Shown here: one piece after another, positions 18,464-26,027 of the stretch
Layout of the letters: each line of letters begins with the position of its first letter
Numbering within the stretch: the first letter of the stretch is position 1
Origin: JACSRF01 sp964504445
Lineage (GTDB): Bacteria; Chloroflexota; Anaerolineae; Promineifilales; Promineifilaceae
NCBI GenBank assembly: GCA_964504445.1
Contig: CAZDEO010000014.1
Span: forward strand, 16,427 to 80,426
Reading direction: 5' to 3'
Length of the DNA stretch: 64,000 nucleotides
Position numbers and translations under genes: made by a program
Notes under the pieces: model-generated
What the model was told of the DNA's origin: nothing
Database searches by the model: none
The model's input: the letters and a program-made list of their open reading frames with translations, nothing else

Positions 18464-18464
18464 A

Positions 18465-18489
18465 ATTGTACCTTTTGTATGGGTACAAT
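18465..18489. promoter_or_regulatory. candidate operator for the tup regulator
   Basis: ATTGTACC (18465-18472) and GGTACAAT (18482-18489) are perfect inverted eight-base arms nine bases apart. The near arm ends one base before the regulator's start codon at 18463 and covers its AAAGG ribosome site, so binding here would block both transcription and translation. Confidence 0.6.
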
Positions 18490-18514
18490 CGTAACAAACT
18501 ACCCTTTAACAGGC

Positions 18515-18550
18515 AACAAAAAAGCGCCAGAGAGCCACCCCTGGCGCTTT
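18515..18550 (-). terminator. intrinsic terminator after ugd
   Basis: AAAGCGCCAG (18521-18530) pairs with CTGGCGCTTT (18541-18550) around a ten-base loop. Read on the minus strand the stem is followed by a run of T, as expected for transcription leaving the sugar dehydrogenase gene. Confidence 0.8.
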
Positions 18551-18613
18551 GTAACCTGTAACTTGTAACTGGTTGCAGGTTACAGGTTGCAGGTTACAGG
18601 TTGCAGGTTACAT
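18551..18613. repeat. nine-unit heptamer tandem repeat
   Basis: Nine consecutive seven-base units: GTAACCT, GTAACTT, GTAACTG, then alternating GTTGCAG and GTTACAG, ending GTTACAT. The first three units are near-complementary to the later ones, so the array can also fold. It starts at the edge of the terminator stem and ends seven bases before the dehydrogenase stop. Confidence 0.85.
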
Positions 18614-18620
18614 AGATGGA

Positions 18621-20003
18621 TTATTTCCCTTTTAAGAAAACGCCCCCAACGGGTAGGAAATCATATCCCCGGTCTACTAATGTTTGGAAGTCGGGAAGCA
18701 TGCGACGGCCGTCAATGACCAGGTACGGGGGTTGCACCGTGGTGTTAATGGTGTGAGACAGCCCCCGAAACTCTTCCCAGTCCGTGGAAATGTAGGCGGC
18801 GTCGCTGCCGGCAATGGCTTCTTTAGCTGAGTCAAAATATTTGATGCGCTCGAAGAGGTGGTTCTTGGCGGGATTAAACCAGTAGCTCTGGGCAGCCTCA
18901 GCAGCCAGCGGGTCGTAGGCGCGAATTTCCTGCACGCCCTTGGCCAGCAGCGATTCCACCACCTTCAGCGCCGCCGAATCGCGCATGTCGTTGGTGCGCT
19001 TTTTGAAGGCCAGCCCCAGCAGCGCCACCGACTTTTGGTTAAAGCTAAAGCCGGCCTCGTGGACGGCGCGGTCAATCAGGTAAACCTTCTGGTACTCATT
19101 GATGTTGTACACCGCTTGCAGCAAGTCGGTGCGGCGACCAGCCTGGTTGAGCTGGTAAATCATGGACTGAATGTCTTTGCCGAAGCAGCTACCACCAGCG
19201 CCGTTGCTGACGTAGGAGCCCCAGGTGCTGATGCGCGTATCGGCGGTGACGCCAATCTTCAGGTCTTCCATGCGCACATTGGGGAAGGTTTCGGCAATGC
19301 GCGCGCCGACGCCATTCCAGAAGGAGATGTAGGTGAGGAGCAGGTTGTTGGCCACGTATTTGATGGATTCGGCCGTTTCTGGGGTGGTTTCCAGGTAGCG
19401 AATGCGCACGTGGTTGACAAATTGGGCATAAATGCGGCGGATAATCTGGAAATCTTCTTCCGTGTCGGCGCCAACCACCACGCGGTCAGGCTTGCGTGAG
19501 CCGTCTATGGCGTTGCCCTGGGCTAAAAACTCAGGGTTAGAGGCGACGCCGAAGTTTTCGACGCCATGCTCGTTCATGATGTTTTGCAGCAAGCGGGCCG
19601 TGCCTACGGGAACGGTGCTTTTGTTTACCAAGACCACGCGCTTTTTATCTTGGCGCTTGGCCAGCAGTTCGGCAATGGTGTGGGCGGCGTTGGTGTAGTA
19701 GCTCAGGTCGGTAGAACCGTCCCGTTTGGGCGGGGTGTTCAGGCAGAAGAAGAAGATGTCCGTGCCATCGGCAGCTTCAGACACGTCGCTGGTGAAGAAG
19801 AGGTAGCGGTCTTTTGTTTCTTGGATAGCAGAAACCAGACCGGGTTCATTGACATAACGCTCGATTTCTTCTGCTTCGCCCGTTTTGTAGGCGGCGATGC
19901 GCTTCTTGTCAATATCATAGGCGTATACTTCGTGCCCATACTCAGCCATGACGGCGGCGTGGGGTAGACCGACAAAGCCGGTTCCAACAACAATTATCTT
20001 CAT
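18621..20003 (-). CDS. UDP-glucose/GDP-mannose 6-dehydrogenase family enzyme
   Basis: 460 residues. The NAD-binding Rossmann domain begins GTGFVGLPHA. The central domain carries NPEFLAQGNAI and SIKYVANNLLLTY. The catalytic Cys is in GGSCFGKD (about residue 272), and the C-terminal domain has GLAFKKRTNDMRDS. These enzymes oxidise a sugar nucleotide at C6 to the uronic acid, giving UDP-glucuronate or similar for surface polysaccharide. The exact sugar is not determined by these motifs; UDP-glucose is the most common. An AGGAG site precedes the ATG. It is followed on its strand by a clear terminator. Confidence 0.92.
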   Translation of the reverse strand: MKIIVVGTGFVGLPHAAVMAEYGHEVYAYDIDKKRIAAYKTGEAEEIERYVNEPGLVSAIQETKDRYLFFTSDVSEAADGTDIFFFCLNTPPKRDGSTDLSYYTNAAHTIAELLAKRQDKKRVVLVNKSTVPVGTARLLQNIMNEHGVENFGVASNPEFLAQGNAIDGSRKPDRVVVGADTEEDFQIIRRIYAQFVNHVRIRYLETTPETAESIKYVANNLLLTYISFWNGVGARIAETFPNVRMEDLKIGVTADTRISTWGSYVSNGAGGSCFGKDIQSMIYQLNQAGRRTDLLQAVYNINEYQKVYLIDRAVHEAGFSFNQKSVALLGLAFKKRTNDMRDSAALKVVESLLAKGVQEIRAYDPLAAEAAQSYWFNPAKNHLFERIKYFDSAKEAIAGSDAAYISTDWEEFRGLSHTINTTVQPPYLVIDGRRMLPDFQTLVDRGYDFLPVGGVFLKGK

Positions 20004-20134
20004 GGGAATCTCCTATTTATGTAAGGGTTGTCAATGGTAATGCTTGTGCGCTTAGTGTAAGTGTATAATTGACGTTAACTATAACATGTAAGAGTAGTGT
20101 CGCCATCTTACAATGGTACTTAACTTGTACGATT

Positions 20135-21454
20135 TCACAACGGCCGTTGTCCGTCTTCTTGCATGAGACGGGCGGCGTGGCGGCCAATTTCCACAGCAAA
20201 ATTGGTGCCCCGGTCCCAAGGGTATACCTGGCTCATGCTGGCAAGGTATAGGCCGGGCAGCGGGGTGCGGATGGGGGGCACGTTTTGGGCATGGTTGACA
20301 AAAGGCACCGGTTGGGCATAGGGGGCGCGGAAGAGCCAGCTTTTGCGCACCCAATCAGGGCGGAAGGCGGAGTTGATTTTGGGCAGGGCGTTGAGAAAGA
20401 GCGCTTGAATTTCGGCCTGGGTCATTTGGAAGTAGGGGTGTTCTGGCTTTACATAATCACCACAATAGACAATGTGGTCGCCGCCGTAATGCTGCCGGTC
20501 AATGTAGTTGGTGTGTTCGACCAGGGCCAGGAAGGGAATGTCGGTTTTCGTTTTGTCGGGGGTGTGGGCGGGCAGGTTGAGCCAGTAGGTGTTGCTTTGG
20601 GCCATGAGGGGGTGGCGCAGGGCCAGCACCAGGACGACGGCGCTCATGCTTTTGAGGGCTTGCAGGCCACGCAGGTAGTCTGGGGGCAGGCCGGGGGCCA
20701 GGCGGCTGAGGAGGTGGGGGGCGGTGGTGAAGAGTGCCTGGTCGAACACGGCCGTTTCCCCCTGCACCTGCACCGCCACTTTGCCCCCACTGCCATGAAT
20801 GGTGCTGACGGGGGCTTGCAACCGAATTTGCCCGCCCTGCGCTTCGACGGCTGTGGTCAACACATCCACAAAAAATTGGAAGCCGCCCTCAAAGTAGCCC
20901 AGGCGAAAGCTGCGTACATGCAGCCGCGCCCACAGCCAGGCCATGTTTACCTGGTCGTAGTAGTCGCCAAATTTGCCAATGAGTAGGGGTTTCCAGGAAA
21001 TATCGTGGATTTTTTGCCCATACCAGCGGCGTGTCCAGGCAACGGCCGTTTCCTTTTCCAGGTGCCGCCAAAATTTAGTGTAGCGCAGAAAAGCCCCCAC
21101 CACACCAAAGCGCAAAAAGTCCCCCAGGTTGTAGCCGGGGAACTTAAACCAATCTACTGGGTTGCTAAAGGGGTAAATTTGCCCCTCATGCCATATAGAT
21201 GTGCGCGGTGTGGGGAAAAACACCTTGTCGCCAATGCCCAACTCCTCTACCAGCCCCAAAATCGCTTTATCTGACTGGAACAGGTGGTGGTAGAAATGTT
21301 CCAGGTACCAGTCCCAATTCTCGTCAATAAAACCGGCAGCCAGCCCGCCGGTGCGGTCGCTGGCCTCAAACAGAACGACTTCATGACCAGCACGCAGCAG
21401 ATCATAGGCGGCAGAGAGACCGGCAATGCCAGCTCCTACGATGGCGATTTTCAC
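20135..21454 (-). CDS. FAD-dependent amine-oxidase-like oxidoreductase
   Basis: 439 residues with an N-terminal dinucleotide-binding motif GAGIAGLSAAYDLLRAG and the FAD motif FEASDRTGGLAAG. The C-terminal FAD-contact segment is PGLYLASMSQVYPWDRGTNFAVEIGRHAA. It belongs to the broad protoporphyrinogen oxidase/phytoene desaturase/UDP-galactopyranose mutase-like group; the HFYHHLFQSD segment is typical of the branch found near glycan genes. Its ATG overlaps the stop of the upstream flippase-like gene by four bases (ATGA), so the two are coupled. The substrate is unknown; a lipid or nucleotide sugar is plausible from the neighbours. Confidence 0.85.
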   Translation of the reverse strand: MKIAIVGAGIAGLSAAYDLLRAGHEVVLFEASDRTGGLAAGFIDENWDWYLEHFYHHLFQSDKAILGLVEELGIGDKVFFPTPRTSIWHEGQIYPFSNPVDWFKFPGYNLGDFLRFGVVGAFLRYTKFWRHLEKETAVAWTRRWYGQKIHDISWKPLLIGKFGDYYDQVNMAWLWARLHVRSFRLGYFEGGFQFFVDVLTTAVEAQGGQIRLQAPVSTIHGSGGKVAVQVQGETAVFDQALFTTAPHLLSRLAPGLPPDYLRGLQALKSMSAVVLVLALRHPLMAQSNTYWLNLPAHTPDKTKTDIPFLALVEHTNYIDRQHYGGDHIVYCGDYVKPEHPYFQMTQAEIQALFLNALPKINSAFRPDWVRKSWLFRAPYAQPVPFVNHAQNVPPIRTPLPGLYLASMSQVYPWDRGTNFAVEIGRHAARLMQEDGQRPL

Positions 21455-22455
21455 GGCGCTCTTTCTCCTTCAGCCAGTTGCACCGCTTGGCCAAAGGTAG
21501 ACCAGCCCAGCCCTTCGCGCACCATGTAGTAAGCGCCCAGCAGGGTAATGGGCAACCAGAGGGCAGCGTGCAGCACCAGAGTGTAAGCAGAGGCAACCGT
21601 TTCCTGAATGCCGTACAGCACCAGTACGGCAATGCCGGGGCCATCAAAGGTGCCCACGTAGCCCGGTGCAGAGGGCAAGGTTGTGGCCAGGTTGACAATG
21701 CCGTTCATGAGCATGAGGGCAAAAAAGCTCACCTCAAAATCGAAGGCGTGCATGACAAACCAATATTTTACCGTTTCTAGCAGCCAGATGACGATGCTGG
21801 TGGCAAAGATCATGAGCACGTTGCGGAAATGGCGCAGGGATTCCAGACCATCCAGAAAGCGGGTGAGAAAGTCGAGCAACGGCCGTGCTATCCGGTCTGG
21901 CAACAAATGGTCGCTAAACCAGTGGGCCAGGCGGATGAACTGGGCGGGGAAGGCGGCTAAAGCAAAAAAGGCCACCAAAGCAGCAAAAAAAGCGGCGCTG
22001 GCAAAAATGACAATAGCGCGGATGCTCTCATCAGGAATGGGGGCCAGGGGCAGGGCCGCAAAGACAAAGATAAGCATGACAAGGCCATCAAACACGCGCT
22101 CTACCACCACTGTTGCCAGGCTGGCGCTCATGGGCACATCCTCGCGCTGGCGTAGCACGTAGGCACGCAACACCTCGCCAGCGCGAAAGGGGTAGATGTT
22201 ATTGCCCATGTAGCCAATGACGACTACCGGAAAAAGCCGCCCCAGGGGAATTTGCTTTAGGGGGCGCAGCATATAATCCCAGCGCCATGTGCGGGCGAAA
22301 ACGGCTATGAAGTACACGGCGACGCTGGGTATTAGCCACCAGTAATCGGCGCTGCGCATATCTTGCCACACTTCGCTTAGTTTTAGGCCACCCAACGCCC
22401 ACCATAAAAACGCGGCGCTAATTAGCACGCCGAGCCAGAATTGCCATTTTTTCAA
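21451..22455 (-). CDS. flippase-like integral membrane protein (LPG synthase TM/UPF0104 family)
   Basis: 334 residues with about eight hydrophobic segments and the family's typical N-terminus: a first membrane span, then DYWWLIPSVAVYFIAVFARTWRWDYMLRPL. The conserved GYMGNNIYPFRAGEVLRAYVL and VVVERVFDGL motifs and a late PSAPGYVGTFDG loop follow. Members of this family are proposed to move lipids or polyprenyl glycans across the membrane. It is coupled to the FAD enzyme gene and lies near a sugar nucleotide dehydrogenase, which supports a role in envelope lipid or glycan synthesis. Confidence 0.88.
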   Translation of the reverse strand: MKKWQFWLGVLISAAFLWWALGGLKLSEVWQDMRSADYWWLIPSVAVYFIAVFARTWRWDYMLRPLKQIPLGRLFPVVVIGYMGNNIYPFRAGEVLRAYVLRQREDVPMSASLATVVVERVFDGLVMLIFVFAALPLAPIPDESIRAIVIFASAAFFAALVAFFALAAFPAQFIRLAHWFSDHLLPDRIARPLLDFLTRFLDGLESLRHFRNVLMIFATSIVIWLLETVKYWFVMHAFDFEVSFFALMLMNGIVNLATTLPSAPGYVGTFDGPGIAVLVLYGIQETVASAYTLVLHAALWLPITLLGAYYMVREGLGWSTFGQAVQLAEGERAP

Positions 22456-22585
22456 AGCCAGGTCCTTTTAGAGAACGGGGATAAGAGGATAGGCGATTTT
22501 CTAATCTCTAATCGCGCATCTCTTTTTACACGGCCGTTGCCGCCAACGCGCAATTGTACAGTTGATAGTTAAACTCGCCACCTGC

Positions 22586-22613
22586 TTGCAAACTACCTAA
22601 GTTGCTTTATAAT
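22586..22613 (+). promoter_or_regulatory. promoter of tRNA-Pro
   Basis: -35 TTGCAA at 22586-22591 and -10 TATAAT at 22608-22613, spacer 16, end ten bases before the tRNA. This is the only perfect -10 with a plausible -35 in the vicinity. Confidence 0.75.
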
Positions 22614-22623
22614 TCGGGCTGTT

Positions 22624-22698
22624 CGGGGCGTGGCGCAGCTTGGCTAGCGCGCACCGTTCGGGTCGGTGAGGTCGTGGGTTCGAATCCCGCCGCCCCGA
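22624..22698 (+). tRNA. tRNA-Pro (anticodon CGG)
   Basis: A 75-base cloverleaf. The acceptor stem CGGGGCG pairs with CGCCCCG at 22691-22697. The D arm has a GCGC stem, the anticodon arm is CACCG-TTCGGGT-CGGTG with anticodon CGG, and the T arm is GTGGG-TTCGAAT-CCCGC. The discriminator is A and CCA is not encoded. Its 3' end is the left attachment site of the island. Confidence 0.95.
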
Positions 22699-22701
22699 CA
22701 G
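22672..22701. other. left attachment repeat (attL) in the tRNA-Pro 3' end
   Basis: These 30 bases, from the T arm to three bases past the discriminator, recur at 34127-34156 in direct orientation with one mismatch (T at 22679, G at 34134). This copy keeps the functional tRNA end. Confidence 0.88.
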
Positions 22702-22702
22702 T

Positions 22703-22735
22703 AGAGTCATATCATGGCGGTATGACTCTTTTTTT
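22703..22735 (+). terminator. intrinsic terminator after tRNA-Pro, inside the island
   Basis: AGAGTCATA (22703-22711) pairs perfectly with TATGACTCT (22721-22729) and is followed by a run of T. It lies on the island side of attL, so it came with the element and now ends tRNA transcription. Confidence 0.85.
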
Positions 22736-22893
22736 ATTGAAAATCTGAAGGATGAAAGCGCTGAGCCATCACCTCTGATTTAATCATTTAGTTCCACAAG
22801 CAGCAACTTCATACACGTGTTCTTCTGAACAAATTCGACAATTAGGTGAATAATGCGGGCAACACCTATGGTTTTAACTAAGGTTATGCACAC

Positions 22894-23237
22894 ATGAGCG
22901 ACCAACCCGATTACAATCTCCTCTATGAAACTGCTGAGAGTCAGGCTAGCTATTTTACTGCTGCTCGGGCGCGAAAACATGGATTTTCCTGGGATCGCCT
23001 ATCAGACAACGTAAAGCGGGGCCGATTCCTGCGGGTTGTATGCGGCCGGCTGCAACGGTAGCTCGTACCAGTGCGGATGTGGCTATTGCTGGGCTGGCCA
23101 GGGAGCATGTGATACAGGCTATTGAAGAGGCGCTAAATCGCGGGTTGACAACAGCAGAAGATCTCATCATTCAGGCAGCCTATCAGGGGGGGCGGGCTAG
23201 AGAAATTATCCATGAGGGTTTGCAAAATCTCTGTTAA
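22894..23237 (+). pseudogene. remnant of an AbiEi-family antitoxin gene
   Basis: From an ATG at 22894 a 55-codon frame reads like the N-terminal winged helix of AbiEi-family antitoxins (YNLLYETAESQASYFTAARA, FSWDRLSDNVKRGRFLRV) and stops at 23061. A second frame, open from 23040 to 23237, reads like the C-terminal end of the same family (VARTSADVAIAGLAREHVIQAIEEALNRGL). The middle domain is missing and the frame changes, so this is an internally deleted, inactive gene. No partner AbiEii gene follows it; jetA starts nine bases later. Confidence 0.65.
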
Positions 23238-23240
23238 AAT
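23235..23240 (+). promoter_or_regulatory. -10-like element for leaderless jetA
   Basis: TAAAAT ends six bases before the jetA ATG at 23247, there is no ribosome site, and the spacing matches the other leaderless starts. It lies in the tail of the AbiEi remnant. Confidence 0.5.
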
Positions 23241-23246
23241 CTTCTC

Positions 23247-24695
23247 ATGTACCACGATGAACTCCAATCCACCCTGCGCCAATCTGCGGCGGTGAAGCTG
23301 CTGCAAAGCCAGAATGCGCCGCTCATTCTCAGCTTCCTGGTTGCCCAGTTCAAGCTCAAACAGCGTGTAACCATTGCCCACACGGAACTAAGCGAGCACC
23401 TGACCGCCTATCTGGAGGCATTACAGGAAAGCCATCCAGAGTTATATGGGGGAACGGCCGTTACCTATCTGCGTATCTGGTGTGACGACGATCACCGCTT
23501 TTTGCGCCGCTACTATGAAAACGATAGTGACGACCCGGTTTACGAGCTGACACCAGATACAGAACGGGCCATCGCCTGGGTAGAGGAATTACAAAAAAGC
23601 GACTTCGTGGGTACGGAGTCGCGCTTCTTACGTATTTTTGATCTATTGCAGGATATTGTGACCTACAGCACGGAAGACGTTACAGCACGGCTGGCGCAGT
23701 TGGAAAAAGAAAAAGCGCAGCTCCAGGCACAAATTGACGCCATCAAAGCCACCGGCCAGATAGCGCAATATTCACAAACCCAAATTAAAGAGCGTTTCTT
23801 TGAGGCCAACGACGTGGCCCGCCGCCTGCTGGCCGATTTCCGCGAGGTGGAGGAGAATTTTCGGGCCATTGCCCGTCAGGTGCAGGAGCAGCAGTTGGCC
23901 CTGGAAGCGCGCAAGGGGCAAATTGTGCGCCACGTTCTGGAGGCGGATTCCGCGCTGAAAGAGTCCGACCAGGGGCGCAGTTTTTATGCGTTTTGGGAAT
24001 TTTTGATTTCGGCGCAGCGGCAGGAGGAGTTGCAGGAGTTGTTGACGGCCGTTTACCAGCTTCCCGACCTGCAACAGCTAGACCCCGCCCAAACTATCCG
24101 CCTGCGCCGCCTGAAGCGCAGCCTGATAGACGCGGCAACCAAAATTGTGGAGTCGAACAGGCGGCTGGGAGAGCAGTTACGCAAGCTGCTCGATGAGCAG
24201 AATCTGGCGGAAGCCCGCCGGGTTATGGAATTGGCGACGGAGATCAAACAAACGGCCGTTTCCCTGGCTGCCAGTCCCCCTGATGACAAGACTTTTATCT
24301 GGGTAGAAGCTGAACCGCTGATTGACATGCCCTGGGAGCGGCCGTTATGGACGCCGCCCCTCACCACCACGTATGCCGACGCGGAACCGGCCGCCGCTGT
24401 GTTAGATTTGTCGGCGGCTAACCTTGAGGCGCTGTTCAGCCAGTTTTTCGTTGATAAAAGCCGCCTGCGCCGCCACATTGCCGCTTTATTGGAGCAAAAG
24501 CCAGCGGTGACATTGGGGGAGATAACGGCCGTTTATCCAATCACCCAGGGTTTGGCGGAAGTGATCACCTACATCTCCCTGGCCGTCCAAAATGAGTCCC
24601 ACCAGATTGATGACGGCACCTGGGAGGAGGTGGAGATGGCTGAGAACGGCCGTATCATTCGCCTGCCTCTGGTCACGTTTAAGAAAGAATCGTGA
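23247..24695 (+). CDS. jetA: Wadjet system protein JetA (DUF3375)
   Basis: 482 residues, the usual length for JetA of type I Wadjet. The N-terminal winged-helix region (LLQSQNAPLILSFLVAQF) and the family's FVGTESRFLRIFDLLQDIV segment (about residues 120-138) are followed by a coiled coil (about 145-245) and a C-terminal winged-helix part (LEQKPAVTLGEITAVYPITQGLAEVITYISLA). JetA is the kleisin-like subunit of the JetABC condensin-like complex that extrudes plasmid DNA. It is first in the jet operon; jetB begins nine bases after its stop. It contains five ACGGCCGT palindromes, like the host genes around it. Confidence 0.93.
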   Translation: MYHDELQSTLRQSAAVKLLQSQNAPLILSFLVAQFKLKQRVTIAHTELSEHLTAYLEALQESHPELYGGTAVTYLRIWCDDDHRFLRRYYENDSDDPVYELTPDTERAIAWVEELQKSDFVGTESRFLRIFDLLQDIVTYSTEDVTARLAQLEKEKAQLQAQIDAIKATGQIAQYSQTQIKERFFEANDVARRLLADFREVEENFRAIARQVQEQQLALEARKGQIVRHVLEADSALKESDQGRSFYAFWEFLISAQRQEELQELLTAVYQLPDLQQLDPAQTIRLRRLKRSLIDAATKIVESNRRLGEQLRKLLDEQNLAEARRVMELATEIKQTAVSLAASPPDDKTFIWVEAEPLIDMPWERPLWTPPLTTTYADAEPAAAVLDLSAANLEALFSQFFVDKSRLRRHIAALLEQKPAVTLGEITAVYPITQGLAEVITYISLAVQNESHQIDDGTWEEVEMAENGRIIRLPLVTFKKES

Positions 24696-24704
24696 AATAA
24701 ACCC

Positions 24705-25274
24705 ATGCCCGAAGAAGCACTACCTTACGCACCGCTCATTCTCAAATTGCTGCAAGGCGTTGTCTATTATGATGACAAACTGTGGGAGCATCTCATCAGT
24801 TATGCTGCGCCCATCCAGCGTCACTTTGCCGCCATCGGTTTGCAGCTTCACCTGGACGAGGCCGAAGGCTACGCTTACCTGACGCAGCCGGACGATGAAG
24901 AAACCCCAACCAACCTGCCGCGTCTTGTGCGCCGCGTTCCCCTGACTTACGACGCTACGCTGCTCTGCGTGCTGCTGCGCGAAAGCCTTCAGCAGTTCGA
25001 CGCGCACTCACCCGATGAACCGCGCCACATCCTCAGCCGCGCCCAAATTCAGGAGATGATGCAGCTATTTTTCCCTGAACAAACTGACATGACCCGCCTG
25101 GAACGGCGCATCGACAGCGCCATCCGGCAGGTGGAAAATGTCAGCTTTCTCAAAAAGCTGAACAACGAGAACGAAGACCTTTACGAAGTGCGCCGTATCA
25201 TCAAAGCCAAAATTTCTGCTGATGCGCTGGTGGACATCCGTGAGCAGTTGAAGGCTTATCAGGAAGAGGATTAA
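24705..25274 (+). CDS. jetB: Wadjet system protein JetB (DUF4194)
   Basis: 189 residues. It begins PEEALPYAPLILKLLQGVVYYDD and contains the conserved YLTQPDD and RRVPLTYDATLLCVLLRESLQQFD segments of the JetB family, then a C-terminal winged-helix pattern (SRAQIQEMMQLFF, NVSFLKKLNNENEDLYEVRRIIKAKI). It is the KITE-like subunit that binds JetA in the condensin-like complex. In most type I loci jetC follows directly; here 753 bases holding a vapBC cassette separate them. Confidence 0.92.
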   Translation: MPEEALPYAPLILKLLQGVVYYDDKLWEHLISYAAPIQRHFAAIGLQLHLDEAEGYAYLTQPDDEETPTNLPRLVRRVPLTYDATLLCVLLRESLQQFDAHSPDEPRHILSRAQIQEMMQLFFPEQTDMTRLERRIDSAIRQVENVSFLKKLNNENEDLYEVRRIIKAKISADALVDIREQLKAYQEED

Positions 25275-25314
25275 CGTAGAGAAAAACCCCCTACTTCTCC
25301 GCTTCTTTGCATTA

Positions 25315-25330
25315 AATATGTTATCATATT
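25315..25330. promoter_or_regulatory. candidate vapB operator in an AT-rich gap
   Basis: AATATG and CATATT are perfect inverted six-base arms four bases apart, in the AT-rich 92 bases between jetB and vapB. A ribbon-helix-helix antitoxin such as VapB usually binds palindromes of this kind to control its own operon. Confidence 0.45.
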
Positions 25331-25366
25331 GGTAGAAAATGTAATCACGCTTGGAGGTGGATGGAT

Positions 25367-25624
25367 ATGGTACGCACACAAATTCAGTTGACTGAAGAAC
25401 AATCTAAGAGTCTAAGGCGATTGGCGGAAATAGACAACGTCTCGCTGGCTGAAGTAATCCGGCGCAGCGTAGACAACTATATTGAGGCCCGCCAGGATGT
25501 TTCCAGAGAAGAGCGAAAACGGCGATTACTTTCGGTCGTTGGCATTGGCAATTCAGGCGTGTCTGATTTAGGCGTTAACCACGACAAGTATCTGGCGGAA
25601 ATATACGCTGAGGTTCATGAATGA
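25367..25624 (+). CDS. ribbon-helix-helix antitoxin of a VapBC-type pair
   Basis: 85 residues from the ATG at 25367, chosen because GGAGG lies nine bases upstream; an ATG at 25361 is too close to it. The N-terminus is a classical ribbon-helix-helix: a strand VRTQIQLT, helix EEQSKSLRRLAEID, turn NVSLAEVIRRSVDNYI. The C-terminal tail (about 50-85) would bind the PIN toxin. The stop overlaps the toxin start (ATGA). It is more AT-rich than jetA and jetB and has its own upstream gap, so it looks like a cassette inserted into the jet operon. Confidence 0.85.
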   Translation: MVRTQIQLTEEQSKSLRRLAEIDNVSLAEVIRRSVDNYIEARQDVSREERKRRLLSVVGIGNSGVSDLGVNHDKYLAEIYAEVHE

Positions 25625-26018
25625 GTGTTTTTGTAGACACATCCGCTTTCTTGGCGTTGCTGGATAGCCATGAGCACAATCATTCTTTAGCCCAGCACAT
25701 TTGGCTGCAACTGATAGAACGTGATACACCGCTTGTTTGTACCAGTTATGTGTTATCGGAAACGGCCGCTCTCATCCAAAATCGCCTGGGAATGCAGCAA
25801 ATCCAGGCCTTTCATGAAAATGTTTTCCCTTTCTTGCGGATTATCTGGGTAGATGAGGATTTACACAATATGGGCATGACGGCCGTTCTCACTGCCAACC
25901 GTCGCCAACTAAGCCTGGTAGACTGTATCAGCTTCGTTGCCATGCGCAGTCTGATCTCAATACTACTTTTGCCTTCGATAATCACTTCGCTGAACAAGGC
26001 TTTACTGTTTTAGACTGA
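25621..26018 (+). pseudogene. VapC-type PIN toxin, frameshifted near its C-terminus
   Basis: The frame from 25621 reads as a PIN-domain ribonuclease with acidic residues D6 (FVDTSAF), E47 (LSETAAL) and D101 (SLVDCISF). After MRSL, at about 25950, it changes into sequence unlike PIN and stops at 26013. The expected end (TTFAFDNHFAEQGFTVLD), which carries the last conserved Asp, is intact in the neighbouring frame from 25953 to the stop at 26018. One missing base near 25950 explains this. The toxin is therefore probably inactive, unless the shift is a sequencing error. The restored stop would lie nine bases before jetC. Confidence 0.8.
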
Positions 26019-26027
26019 GACAAACGC

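Noticed and set aside
18551..18613. CRISPR array
   Set aside because: The repeats are seven bases long with no spacers, and no cas gene is nearby. No other array was seen in the window.
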